Below are positions 25,676 through 34,683 of a stretch of 64,000 bases of DNA, in pieces; position 1 is the stretch's first letter, and every line of letters begins with the position of its first letter. The notes beneath the pieces were generated by a model. That model worked only from the letters and a program-made list of their open reading frames with translations. It was not told where the DNA came from and made no database searches. The DNA is from an uncultured Bacillota bacterium. Its GTDB lineage: Bacteria; Bacillota; Clostridia; Oscillospirales; Oscillospiraceae. The stretch covers positions 20,560 through 84,559 of the forward strand of contig CAMTMZ010000005.1 in assembly GCA_947073765.1 (NCBI GenBank), read 5' to 3'. The translations under genes and the position numbers were made by a program.

Positions 25676-26516
25676 TCATGGCACCTCCTCCCAGGCGGCA
25701 GAGATGCTTCTCTTTCGCCTTGGCTTCATGCTCTTTGTAAGTCGCGTTCCGGGCAATTACCTCATCAAAGTCCACCTTATGGCCGTCAAAATCAGGGCCG
25801 TCCACACAGGCAAACTTCACCTCGCCGTCCACGGTGAGACGGCAGCAGCCGCACATGCCCGTACCGTCAATCATAATGGGGTTCATGCTCACAGTGGTGG
25901 GGATACCATATTTCTCGGTGAGCTTGCAGGCAAACTTCATCATCAGCAGAGGGCCGATGGCAAAGACCCGGTCGAACTTGATTCCACTGTTAATCAATTC
26001 CTCCAGCTTGCCGGTAACAAAGCCATGGTAGCCGTAGGTGCCGTCGTCGGTGCAGATGTGCAGGTCAGTGCAGGCCTGGCCCATCTCCTCTTCCAGAATG
26101 ACAATGTCCTTCGTCTTAAAGCCGCCGATCAGGTCTACCTGGTTGCCGGCCTGATGCAGGGCCCGGGCTACAGGCAGGGCAATGGCGCATCCCAGTCCTC
26201 CGCCCAGAACAGCCACCCGGCCAATATTCTCCACCTCAGTAGGCAGACCCAGAGGACCTACGAAATCCTGCAGGCAGTCGCCCTCGTTCAGCTCATCCAG
26301 CGCCAGTGTGGTGCCGCCAATCTTCTGGTAGATCACTGTGACCAGTCCATCCGCCGTGTTGGAAACAGTCAAAGGAATCCGTTCCCCCTCCTCATCCACA
26401 CGCAGAATGATGAACTGGCCCGCCTCAGCCTTGGCTGCCACCAGCGGCGCATATACTGAAATTTGTCCAATTTCTGGCGTCAGCGTCTTCTTTTTTACTA
26501 TTTCGTACTTCTTCAC
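25668..26516 (-). CDS. nfnA: NfnA: NAD(H)-binding subunit of ferredoxin-dependent transhydrogenase
   Basis: A 282-residue ferredoxin-NADP reductase-like protein: the FAD domain (GQFIILRVDEEGERIPLTV), the NAD domain (VAVLGGGLGCAIALPVARAL) and a C-terminal 2Fe-2S cluster site (GTGMCGCCRLTVDGEVKFAC). GTG at 26516 is the start, 7 bases after AGGAGG; the frame extends 40 more codons without a ribosome site. NfnAB links the NADH produced by Rnf to NADPH supply. Confidence 0.9.
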   Translation of the reverse strand: MKKYEIVKKKTLTPEIGQISVYAPLVAAKAEAGQFIILRVDEEGERIPLTVSNTADGLVTVIYQKIGGTTLALDELNEGDCLQDFVGPLGLPTEVENIGRVAVLGGGLGCAIALPVARALHQAGNQVDLIGGFKTKDIVILEEEMGQACTDLHICTDDGTYGYHGFVTGKLEELINSGIKFDRVFAIGPLLMMKFACKLTEKYGIPTTVSMNPIMIDGTGMCGCCRLTVDGEVKFACVDGPDFDGHKVDFDEVIARNATYKEHEAKAKEKHLCRLGGGAMNG

Positions 26517-26592
26517 TGTTTCTCCTCCTGTCAGAGTAACTTCCTTTTTTCCATCTAGTATCACAAGCGGCCCCGCCGCACGGATCACAAAC

Positions 26593-28569
26593 CTACCACT
26601 TTGTTCCTTTCCCATACCTGCGCCGCTTCCTGGCATAATACAGCCAACGAATTACGAACGCTGCCAAAACCGTTGCCAGAGTCAGCACAAAAAGCGCCGT
26701 CAAAGTAATCCAATTCGGGTTTTTAATCAGCTCAATGGGGTTCCAGCTGCGGCTGACATCTTTCCTTCCATCCGGAAGTGAATAGCGCGATGGAATACCC
26801 TCCTCCCCGAAGCTCTGGAGGTAGGCCGCCAATGCGTACCACTCTTTGATCTCGCTGCCGTTCTCGTCCCGGAGAATACAGGCCTCAAAGTCGGTGACGG
26901 GGGCGCCGTCGGCCATTTTGGGCTCCAGGGACAACAGCCCCAGAGATTTGCTCTTCACCGTGCTCAACATCTGGGCCGAATACATCCCAGTGACCACCCG
27001 GTAGAGCTGGTCGTCCCGCAAATCGCTGTAGGTCCGGTCGATCGTGGAAACCGTATAGCCGTATTCCCCTGACTGCTCCCCGCTGCCCAGGACAGGGGCA
27101 GGCTGGGTCCGCCGAGTCTCTTGTACCAACTGAATGTCCGTCACCCGGTTGAAAAACATCCTGTGGGTGTTAAAGCTGTACTTCATCCCCGCCATATACA
27201 GCTGTGCGGCGGGCATCAGAGGTGTAACTGAGGCATCTACCTCTGCGGCAGCCTTCAGCTCCTTCCCAGTCAGATATACTCCCACCAAAGGGAACCCAGA
27301 TGTACCGTCGCTTCCAACTCCCATAGACAGCACATCGAACACCATGGAAGTGGTAATTTCTCCTGTAGCCAGAGGGGCTCGGAGGACCCCGTCAGCAGTA
27401 ATCGCTACAGTTGGCACACTGGAGGTGTTTGCCTCCAGGTTTTCCGTAGCCCACAGGAAAGAATCGGCCACCAGTTCCCCCAAAGTATTGCCGCTCTGGA
27501 GCCCGGAGACTGGGGTTGGCAGGTCAAAGCCGGCCACAGTGAGCATTTTATCGTAGGTCAGGCCATACCTGGCCAGGTAGGTCCCCCCTACCAATCCCTT
27601 CCACCGCTCCACCATGGAGGCAATCCCGGGGTCATCAGGCAGCGTCTCATCGATGGCGAGCAGATGGTAGTCAGATAATTGCTTGCTGCCGTCCTCGCCA
27701 AGGGAAAATGTAATGGAGCCCAAATTTTCACAGTACGGCCCGGCCGAGACAATATAGGTGTTATTTACTCGGATTGGTTCAGTCAAAGTGGTATGGGTGT
27801 GGCCAGAGACAATCAGGTCGATGCCGTCCACTTGTTCGGCCAGCCGCTCATCCTCCGACAACTTCTTTTTCTCATTGGTCCCCCCATGGGACAGACAGAT
27901 GATAAACTGGGCTCCCTGTTCCTTCAAAGCATCCACACACCGCCGGGCGGCAGCTTCTGTATTTTCCAGATTAAAGCCCGAAGAGGGCGCGCAGGCATGG
28001 GAATCCGCCCCCATGAGCCCAAAAATACCATAGACAACTCCGCCTCGTTCCAAAATCACATGCTCCTGAACGCCATAAGCCGCCATGGACCGCTGGATAT
28101 CCAGCCGGTCCGGATTATTATCCGCCGGCTTGTAGTTGGCCATGAGAAGGGCCGGCGCCGGTTCTCCGCTGTCTACCACAGCGTTGAGCATCTTGGCAAA
28201 TCCGCTCCCCGTGTGATCAAACTCGTGATTGCCCACCGTCGCCGCGTCATACCCCAAAGCCCCCATGGTGCGAAGCTCCGCCCCTTGAGTGGTGTACAGG
28301 GTCTGAATCAGCGAGCCAATGGAAAAATCACCGCCGTCTACTGTCAGCGCGTCGGGGTTGGCCTGCCGTTCCCGATCCAGGGCAGTTTTTAATCGGGCAT
28401 AGCCGCCGGACTCCCCACCCCTGCCATCAGCCTGAGGCAAAAAATGGGAGTGGAGATCATGTGTAAACAACACCGTAACGGTACGGTCTCCGGATGGCGC
28501 CGCCAGGGTAGGCAGCATCGCACACAGCAATAGAACTGACAGCAAAAAGGCGGAAATGCGGCGCTTCAC
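26593..28569 (-). CDS. Cell-surface 5'-nucleotidase/metallophosphoesterase
   Basis: A 658-residue exported enzyme: signal peptide (MKRRISAFLLSVLLLCAMLPTLA), calcineurin-like metallophosphatase domain with FTHDLHSHF, DGGDFSIGS, GNHEFDHTG and GHTHTTL metal-site motifs, a 5'-nucleotidase C-terminal domain (about residues 340-530) and a C-terminal membrane helix (ALFVLTLATVLAAFVIRWLYY) followed by a basic tail, so it is membrane-anchored outside the cell. It probably dephosphorylates nucleotides for uptake. It lies 21 bases after the asparaginase gene. Confidence 0.9.
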   Translation of the reverse strand: MKRRISAFLLSVLLLCAMLPTLAAPSGDRTVTVLFTHDLHSHFLPQADGRGGESGGYARLKTALDRERQANPDALTVDGGDFSIGSLIQTLYTTQGAELRTMGALGYDAATVGNHEFDHTGSGFAKMLNAVVDSGEPAPALLMANYKPADNNPDRLDIQRSMAAYGVQEHVILERGGVVYGIFGLMGADSHACAPSSGFNLENTEAAARRCVDALKEQGAQFIICLSHGGTNEKKKLSEDERLAEQVDGIDLIVSGHTHTTLTEPIRVNNTYIVSAGPYCENLGSITFSLGEDGSKQLSDYHLLAIDETLPDDPGIASMVERWKGLVGGTYLARYGLTYDKMLTVAGFDLPTPVSGLQSGNTLGELVADSFLWATENLEANTSSVPTVAITADGVLRAPLATGEITTSMVFDVLSMGVGSDGTSGFPLVGVYLTGKELKAAAEVDASVTPLMPAAQLYMAGMKYSFNTHRMFFNRVTDIQLVQETRRTQPAPVLGSGEQSGEYGYTVSTIDRTYSDLRDDQLYRVVTGMYSAQMLSTVKSKSLGLLSLEPKMADGAPVTDFEACILRDENGSEIKEWYALAAYLQSFGEEGIPSRYSLPDGRKDVSRSWNPIELIKNPNWITLTALFVLTLATVLAAFVIRWLYYARKRRRYGKGTKW

Positions 28570-28590
28570 TCAGAACACCTCCATACCATC

Positions 28591-29601
28591 TCACTGGATC
28601 ACATCAAATTGCACAGGGCGGTAAAACAGCTCCCGTACCCGCTGTGGTTCGCTGGTCTGGCCCAGTACCCACATCAATTTTGCTGTTGCTGCCTCCAGCG
28701 TCATGTTGTAAGCCTCCATCAGCTGGAACCGCTCCTTCACCTGCTGGCCCACCTGGTAGACCGACATATCGCTGCCCTCATAGGGCACCTGGGTCATCAT
28801 AACAATGGTCTTTCCCGCAGAAAGCCATGCCTCCATAGCTTGGGCCAAAGGTCCGCTTTCTCCGCCAGGCAATCCGCCTACGCCAAAGGACTGAAGAATC
28901 ACAGCCTGATAGCGGTCCATCAGCAGCCCCAGCGCCTCCGCCCCCATGCCGGGAATGAGGGTAAGCAATAATACTTTTTCCTCCAGCTTGTCATAAAAGA
29001 CAGGCTCCGCTCCATAGGAGTAGATCTTAGGGGCCAGATATCGAATCAGTCTGCCATCCCGAATGACCGCCCGCTCGGGATAGTCCACACTGGAGAAAGC
29101 ATTAAAACTTTTACTGCGCTCTTTTCGAGCTCGGGTGCCTAAAATCACCCTGCCATCAAAAACCAGGCTTACATCGTGGGAGTCCCTGTCCACAGCATAG
29201 CGAAAGCTGTCATATAAATTTCGCCGGGCATCAGTATCGTTGAGGGAAATGGACTTTTGAGAACCGGTGATGACAATCGGCTTGGGGGAATCCTGGATAA
29301 GGTAGGATAACCCGGCAGCCGTGTAGGCCATGGTGTCAGTGCCGTGGGTAATCACAAAGCCGTCGTATCTGTCATACCGCTCTTGAATGGCCTTCGCGAT
29401 CTCCAGCCAATGGCCAGGTCCGATGTTTGTGCTGTCCAGGTTCATCAGCTGGACAGCTTCCACACAACATAGCTCCCCCACAGCAGGTATATGGCTCAAA
29501 ATTTCTTCTGAGGTAATGGCTGGACTAAGTCCGTGTCCGCTCTCCATTGAAGCGATTGTGCCCCCGGTAGCCAGCATCAGAATATGCTTCAAAGTTTTCA
29601 C
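28591..29601 (-). CDS. ansA: L-asparaginase, type I (cytoplasmic)
   Basis: A 336-residue asparaginase with the first Thr motif ATGGTIASMESGHGL and the second DGFVITHGTDTMAYTAAGLSYL holding the catalytic Thr-Asp pair. No signal peptide, so it hydrolyses asparagine to aspartate and ammonia inside the cell. It sits between rmlA and the 5'-nucleotidase gene with 21-28-base gaps, so these genes are probably cotranscribed although they share no pathway. Confidence 0.92.
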   Translation of the reverse strand: MKTLKHILMLATGGTIASMESGHGLSPAITSEEILSHIPAVGELCCVEAVQLMNLDSTNIGPGHWLEIAKAIQERYDRYDGFVITHGTDTMAYTAAGLSYLIQDSPKPIVITGSQKSISLNDTDARRNLYDSFRYAVDRDSHDVSLVFDGRVILGTRARKERSKSFNAFSSVDYPERAVIRDGRLIRYLAPKIYSYGAEPVFYDKLEEKVLLLTLIPGMGAEALGLLMDRYQAVILQSFGVGGLPGGESGPLAQAMEAWLSAGKTIVMMTQVPYEGSDMSVYQVGQQVKERFQLMEAYNMTLEAATAKLMWVLGQTSEPQRVRELFYRPVQFDVIQ

Positions 29602-29628
29602 TCCTCTCTTGGCAGAACCAACTGCTGC

Positions 29629-30486
29629 CTAAAGGCACTGCAAATATTTTCCATACAGTGTCATGGACAATTCGTCCCCAATTTTATGAACCTGCTCCTC
29701 AGTCACCCACCCCTCATAGAGGGCCAGCTCCTCCAGACAACCCACATAGCGGCCGGTGGTATCCTGAATGTGTTTAATTGACTCCCCTGCCGCTAACAGG
29801 CTGTCTGCCGTCCCCGCATCCAGCCAGATAAAATTCTTCTCCAGCGGAACCACCTGAAGCTCTCCCCGGCGCAGGTATTCCAGATTTACATCAGTAATCT
29901 CCAGCTCTCCTCGCGCGGAGGGCTTTAAATGGTTGGCAATCTCCATCACCTGGTGGTCATAAAAATACAACCCGGGAATGATATAATTAGACTTGGGATA
30001 GCGGGGCTTCTCTTCAATAGAGATGGCTCGCCCGTCCTTATCAAACTCCACCACACCAAATGGACGGGGATCTTCCACCCAATAGCCAAACACAGTGGCC
30101 CCCCGGTCGTTGGACGCAGCCCGCTTCAAGGTAACCGCCAGAGTGGGGGCATAAAAAATATTATCTCCCAATACCAGACAAACCCGGTCAGTTCCCACAA
30201 ATTTTTCCCCGATCAGCAACGCATCCGCAATACCACGGGCCACTGGCTGTTCAGCATACTCAATGTGCAGGCCGTATTGACTTCCACTCCCAAGCAGGGC
30301 TTGGAAAGTAGCCGTCTCATCCGGCGGCACAATAATCATAATGTCAGAAATGCCTGCCTGCATGAGGATCGCGATAGGATAGTAGATCAGCGGCTTATCA
30401 TATACCGGCAGCAGGGGCTTACAAACCGGCTTGGTCATGGGATACAGACGGGTCCCCTTTCCCGCCGCTAAAACAATACCCTTCAT
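29629..30486 (-). CDS. rmlA: Glucose-1-phosphate thymidylyltransferase
   Basis: A 285-residue nucleotidyltransferase: AAGKGTRLYPMTKPVCKPLL is the dTTP-binding start, YDKPLIYYPIAILMQAGI and VLGDNIFY follow, and the end FIWLDAGTADSLLAAG is typical. It makes dTDP-glucose, the first step to dTDP-rhamnose. The rest of the rhamnose pathway (rmlB, rmlC, rmlD) is not in the window, so the gene is an orphan here. It is the first gene of a minus-strand run reaching nfnB. Confidence 0.94.
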   Translation of the reverse strand: MKGIVLAAGKGTRLYPMTKPVCKPLLPVYDKPLIYYPIAILMQAGISDIMIIVPPDETATFQALLGSGSQYGLHIEYAEQPVARGIADALLIGEKFVGTDRVCLVLGDNIFYAPTLAVTLKRAASNDRGATVFGYWVEDPRPFGVVEFDKDGRAISIEEKPRYPKSNYIIPGLYFYDHQVMEIANHLKPSARGELEITDVNLEYLRRGELQVVPLEKNFIWLDAGTADSLLAAGESIKHIQDTTGRYVGCLEELALYEGWVTEEQVHKIGDELSMTLYGKYLQCL

Positions 30487-30548
30487 ATTTTCTCCTGTTC
30501 AGGCAGCGACCGTTCTGATAAGTCAGCTGCGCACAATTAGATTGTATT

Positions 30549-30577
30549 ATTTTATCATAGAACAGCTCTTTTTACAA
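30549..30577 (-). promoter_or_regulatory. rmlA promoter
   Basis: TTGTAA at 30572-30577 and TAAAAT at 30549-30554, 17-base spacer. Confidence 0.65.
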
Positions 30578-30603
30578 GAAAAAATTGTTCAAATGTATCA
30601 CAA

Positions 30604-30630
30604 CCGGCGGAGCCAAAAGGCCCCGCCGGT
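30604..30630. terminator. Hairpin after the TRAP permease gene
   Basis: Stem CCGGCGGAGCC/GGCCCCGCCGG with one mismatch and an AAAA loop. The T-rich flank is on the plus side; as a minus-strand terminator it is weak. Confidence 0.5.
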
Positions 30631-30670
30631 TTGTTTGATTTATCAAAGGAATATTATGCCTCACTACGCG

Positions 30671-32683
30671 TTAAGACAATGCCGCTTTTTTTGCGCCCAT
30701 GCGCTGGAAAACGATCACACCGCCAACCACAATCAGGCCGACAACGTCGCTGATATGGTCGGGAATCATCATGCACAGGCCGCCCGCCGCCATCAGCACC
30801 CGGAACAGCGGATTGATGGGACGGTACAGAAAACCATTCAGAGCCGCGGCGATGCCAAACAGTCCAATGAGGGAGGTGACGACGATGAGAACAGACTCCA
30901 CAATCTTCATGGCCATAGCGGTGTTAGGCTCAAACTCGAAGAGCATCACAGGGCTGAAGGCAAAGATGTAAGGTACTACGAAAGCAGCGATAGCCAGACG
31001 TGTGGCGTTAAAGGCCGTTTTCATGGGAGGTGCCTTAGCAATGGCAGAGCCGGCATAGGCAGCCAGAGCTACGGGCGGAGTGATATCGGCCACAATGCCA
31101 AAGTAGAACACAAAGAAGTAGGCAGCCACAGGCACAATGCCAATGCGCTTATCCATCAGAATGGGGGCACAGGTAGAGGCCATAATGCAGAAGTTCGCGG
31201 TAGTAGGCACGCCCATACCCAGCACAATACAGCAGATCATGGTGAGGAACAGAGCGATGATCGGCATACCACCCGATACTTTAACGATAGTGGTAATCAG
31301 CGTAGAAGCCAGGCCGGTGGTGGTGATGCAGCCGGCTACCAGACCAGCCATGCCACAGGCCACGGCCACAGTGACCACACTCTTACCGCCGGCTTCCAGG
31401 GCATCAAAGAATTTGGCGACGGTAAAGTTCTCCGCAGGGTCGTTGATTCCAGCGGCCTTATTGACGATATTGTTGATAACACCAACCACCACAGTAACCA
31501 GAATGGCAATGGTGGCGGACACCTGCATGGTACGAGCCTGAGTAGACACCAGCACTACCAGCACTACCAGGGGCAGCAGCAGATAGACCTTGGGCAGCAG
31601 CTTGCTGAACTTAGGCAGCTCCTCCTTGGGAATACCCTTCAAGCCCAGCTTCTTGGCCTCCAGGTGAACGGCGATGTAGATGCCAGTAAAATAAAGCACA
31701 GCAGGCAGGATCGCTTTCAGAGCCACATCACGGTAAGGAATGCCCATGTATTCAGACATCAGGAAAGCGGCGGCGCCCATGATGGGGGGCATAATCTGAC
31801 CGCCGGTGGAAGCGGCAGCCTCCACAGCGCCGGCAAACTCGCCCTTATAACCTGTCTTCTTCATCATGGGGATGGTAACGGACCCAGTAGTAACAGTATT
31901 GCCCACAGAGGAACCAGATACCATTCCGCACAGAGCCGAAGAAATTACGGCCACCTTGGCGGGACCACCGGCGGAGGAGCCGGCCGCACAGTTGGCCAGA
32001 TTAATAAAGAAATTGGAAATACCGGTGCGCTCCAGGAAAGCGCCAAAGATAATAAAGACTACAATGTACTTCTGGCACACGTTGATGGGAGTGCCCATAA
32101 CGCCGCTGGTGGTGAAGAACAGGTCATAAATCACCTTCTGGAAGCGGGTGGTAGCAAAAGTGTAAACCAGCAGGGCGCCCAGCACACACAAAATGGGAAT
32201 GCCCACGCTGCGGCGGCACAGCTCCATCAGAGCCAGGATGCCGATGATAGCCAGAACAATCCACTTTGTCTCTCTGGTTATCCGGCTGGCCTGCCGAATC
32301 ACTTCGTTGGCCTTCAGCGCGAAATAGAAAAAGGGGACCGATCCCAGCACCATAATAATGATGTCGTAGATGGGAACATAGTTGGCCCGAGACACTCCCT
32401 TTTTAACAGGGTAGTGCAGGTAACCCATAATCAGAATCAGGCCTACAAAGATGTTCAGCTTCTGCTCAGGCAGGGTGGGCCAGCCAGACAGGGTGGAGAA
32501 GATGCAGTAGCACGAAAAAGCGATGCCCAACAGCTTGATTACAAGGGCAGGGGTTCCCGTCCAGATACGGGTGTTAGATTCCCGGTCATACTTTTTCATG
32601 ACCGCCTCGACGTCCGCCGCGGTACCGGTACCGCCGTCGTCGAGAATGGGCTCGGTGTTCACATTCTTTTCATTTGGGTCCAT
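30671..32683 (-). CDS. TAXI-type TRAP transporter, fused permease (DctQM-like)
   Basis: A 670-residue membrane protein with the small (4-helix) and large (12-helix) TRAP permease subunits fused, as is usual in TAXI systems. Typical pieces are GTPINVCQKYIVVFIIFGAFLERTG split by the SAGGPAKVAVISSALCGMVSGSSVGN segment, TGGQIMPPIMGAAAFLM and GMGVPTTANFCIMAS. TRAP systems import organic acids with Na+ or H+. The binding protein is encoded upstream; the substrate is unknown, glutamate-like acids being common in this family. Confidence 0.92.
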   Translation of the reverse strand: MDPNEKNVNTEPILDDGGTGTAADVEAVMKKYDRESNTRIWTGTPALVIKLLGIAFSCYCIFSTLSGWPTLPEQKLNIFVGLILIMGYLHYPVKKGVSRANYVPIYDIIIMVLGSVPFFYFALKANEVIRQASRITRETKWIVLAIIGILALMELCRRSVGIPILCVLGALLVYTFATTRFQKVIYDLFFTTSGVMGTPINVCQKYIVVFIIFGAFLERTGISNFFINLANCAAGSSAGGPAKVAVISSALCGMVSGSSVGNTVTTGSVTIPMMKKTGYKGEFAGAVEAAASTGGQIMPPIMGAAAFLMSEYMGIPYRDVALKAILPAVLYFTGIYIAVHLEAKKLGLKGIPKEELPKFSKLLPKVYLLLPLVVLVVLVSTQARTMQVSATIAILVTVVVGVINNIVNKAAGINDPAENFTVAKFFDALEAGGKSVVTVAVACGMAGLVAGCITTTGLASTLITTIVKVSGGMPIIALFLTMICCIVLGMGVPTTANFCIMASTCAPILMDKRIGIVPVAAYFFVFYFGIVADITPPVALAAYAGSAIAKAPPMKTAFNATRLAIAAFVVPYIFAFSPVMLFEFEPNTAMAMKIVESVLIVVTSLIGLFGIAAALNGFLYRPINPLFRVLMAAGGLCMMIPDHISDVVGLIVVGGVIVFQRMGAKKAALS

Positions 32684-32789
32684 AGGTTTCTCCTTTCTCC
32701 TTGTTCTGCACTTCGCCGGAGTGACGAAGCAGATTTATCCTCATCCCGCCAGATAAAGATAAATCCAATCCGCCAATTATAAAGAAAAG

Positions 32790-32826
32790 GCGGCTGCGGA
32801 GGGCACCAAGCCCGCCGCAGCCGCCT
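32790..32826 (-). terminator. Hairpin between the TAXI binding-protein gene and the permease gene
   Basis: Perfect 11-bp stem GGCGGCTGCGG/CCGCAGCCGCC, then CTTTTCTTTATAA on the minus strand. It probably causes partial termination, giving more binding protein than permease. Confidence 0.75.
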
Positions 32827-32858
32827 GGCTTACGCTAAGAGGTCAAAATCCGCTTAAC

Positions 32859-33932
32859 TCAGCCCTTGGCAGGGACAGTGATGCCCTTGTCAGCAAAGTA
32901 GGCAACGGCGCCAGGATGATAGCCAATGGCAGTCACGGAAGCGGCGAAGTCCAGATCCAGCTCAGCGGCCTTGCCGTGAGACAGGTTGGCAACATCCTCA
33001 AAGGTGCCATACAGGAAGTTGTACACGTCAGCCTCGCTCACGTCGTCACGGGCAATCACAACAGCGCCCACGGCCACGGTGGTGGTATCCTCAGCCAGGC
33101 TGTACACATCCTTGGAGATAACATTCTTGCTGTAATAGGGGCAGGAGGCAATCAGAGCGTTAATGTGCTCGTCATCCAGGCTGACCAGAGAGATGGCGCG
33201 GCCGGAAGCCAGGTCGGTCACGGCGGTAGTGGGGGCGCCGGCCACGATGAAGGCGGCGTCAATCTGGGCGTCCTTCAGAGCCTCAGCAGAATCCTGGAAG
33301 GACTGATAGGTGGCGTCAATCTTGGTGAACTCCTGCTTGTCGTTCAGGTCGCCCAGCCCATAGGCATTGAGCACGTCAACAGCATTAAAGAACACGCCGG
33401 AGCCAGGAGCGCCAACGGAGACCTTTTTGCCGGCCAGATCGGCGACAGACTTGATGCTGGGATCGACGGTTACGATCTGAACCTGCTCCATGTACAGGTT
33501 GGCAACGGTGGAGAAGCCAGTGGAAGCGCCGGTCTCGGCGAAGGTACGCTCACCATTGTAGGCGTAAACCATAACGTCAGACTGAACAAAGCCCAGCTGA
33601 GCGTCCTGATCCTCCAGGGCCTGAATGTTGGCGGCAGAACCGCCGGAGGTGATGGCCTTGACCGAGGTGCTGGTCATGTCGCCCACCTTGCCGGCGATGA
33701 CGTTGCCAAAGCCGTAATAAGTGCCGGACTCGCCGCCGGTGGTAAAGGTCAGATTGGTACCGCCATCCTTGGCGGCCAGGCCGCTGGAAGGCTGGCTGGC
33801 AGCGGGGGTGCTGACCGCAGGCTTGCTGGCGGCGGGAGTGCTGGCAGCGGGCTTGTCACCGTTGCTACAGGCGGTCAGGGCCAGGGTCATGGCCATAGCG
33901 AGAGAAAGGGCAAGGGCAAGTTTCTTCTTCAT
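32859..33932 (-). CDS. TAXI-family TRAP transporter substrate-binding lipoprotein
   Basis: A 357-residue exported protein: MKKKLALALSLAMAMTLALTAC is a lipoprotein signal ending in lipobox LTAC, followed by an Ala/Pro/Ser linker with repeated PAASTPAASKPAVS. The TAXI domain starts FTTGGESGTYYGFGNVIAGKV and contains AQLGFVQSDVMVYAYNG. It captures the substrate for the fused permease. ATG at 33932 has GGAGG upstream. Confidence 0.93.
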   Translation of the reverse strand: MKKKLALALSLAMAMTLALTACSNGDKPAASTPAASKPAVSTPAASQPSSGLAAKDGGTNLTFTTGGESGTYYGFGNVIAGKVGDMTSTSVKAITSGGSAANIQALEDQDAQLGFVQSDVMVYAYNGERTFAETGASTGFSTVANLYMEQVQIVTVDPSIKSVADLAGKKVSVGAPGSGVFFNAVDVLNAYGLGDLNDKQEFTKIDATYQSFQDSAEALKDAQIDAAFIVAGAPTTAVTDLASGRAISLVSLDDEHINALIASCPYYSKNVISKDVYSLAEDTTTVAVGAVVIARDDVSEADVYNFLYGTFEDVANLSHGKAAELDLDFAASVTAIGYHPGAVAYFADKGITVPAKG

Positions 33933-34047
33933 ATTTTCTTTCCTCCATATTTTCAGATTGGCACTGCTCTTCCGCTTTGGAAGAGCAAAAAGCCTGACCA
34001 GGCTTTTGCCGCTGGGATTTGCAGAACATATTCTAGTCTGCGCTATT

Positions 34048-34076
34048 ATTATAGTACACCTTTCACCAGAAAGCAA
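34048..34076 (-). promoter_or_regulatory. Promoter of the TAXI-TRAP operon
   Basis: TTGCTT at 34071-34076 and TATAAT at 34048-34053, 17-base spacer. It overlaps the end of the 45-codon ORF that follows sigK. Confidence 0.75.
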
Positions 34077-34186
34077 GTTATTTTTTTATCCCCGGCCTGT
34101 CCGTTCACAGCTATCGCCGCTTCCAGCGAAATCTTCTCACCATCTTTATACATGCCATACATTTTATAATGTTCTTTCCAATTCAT
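34049..34186 (-). CDS. 45-residue ORF coupled to the sigK fragment
   Basis: Starts MNWKEHYKMYGMYKDGEKIS; the ATG overlaps the sigK stop (ATGA) and GGAGG lies 12 bases upstream. The peptide is polar and Lys-rich and ends CFLVKGVL. It ends in tandem stop codons that form part of the TRAP promoter -10. No family is recognised; it may be a small sporulation gene or chance. Confidence 0.4.
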   Translation of the reverse strand: MNWKEHYKMYGMYKDGEKISLEAAIAVNGQAGDKKITCFLVKGVL

Positions 34187-34683
34187 GGAGACCAGCCCTC
34201 CATTCCTACCTGGAGCTTTTCCAGCGCCTTTTTTTCTATGCGGGACACATAAGAGCGGCTGATTCCGCACTGTCCAGCAATCTCCCGCTGGGTTCTAGGC
34301 GGTTTATCGTCCAGGCCATAGCGCATAGTGATAATCATTCGCTCCCGTGGTGTCAGGCAGGTTTGGACGCATTGTCGGACCTTTACGCAGGCATCCCGTG
34401 TATCCAGTTCTTCCAGCATGTTGTCGTCCACTGCAATTACATCCATCAGAGACAGCGTTCCACCATCTCCCGCCGCCTCCAGCGTCTCTGTGAGTGACAC
34501 CTCTCCCTGCAGCTTGCGCTGCACTCTAAAGTGCATCAAAATTTCATTTTCGATACATCTGCTGGCATAGGTGGCCAACCGAACATTTTTGTCCGCTCTG
34601 AAGGTAGATATTCCTTTTATGAGCCCAATAGTTCCAATGGAAATTAAATCATCCTGATCCCCTGATTGGGCGTAATATTTTTT
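34183..34683 (-). pseudogene. sigK: Sporulation sigma factor SigK, 3' part only (split or truncated)
   Basis: From codon [20 protein letters not shown] (34683) onward the sequence is a good Sig[20 protein letters not shown] in region 2, QREIAGQCGISRSYVSRIEKKA in region 4.2, 166 residues. Upstream of KKYY the frame stays open to 34848 but reads unrelated sequence, so about 70 N-terminal residues, including the [14 protein letters not shown] region 2.1, are missing. They do not occur elsewhere in the window. In Bacillus subtilis and Clostridioides difficile sigK is interrupted by an excisable skin element; the clean join here suggests the same or a rearrangement. No recombinase gene is near. 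Confidence 0.8.

Noticed and set aside
26516..26636. Longer N-terminus of NfnA
   Set aside because: The extra 40 codons lack a ribosome site and family similarity; GTG at 26516 follows AGGAGG.
30431..32782. 783-codon plus-strand frame opposite the TRAP permease
   Set aside because: Low-complexity His/Asn/Gly-rich translation with no domain; antisense shadow of a membrane protein gene.
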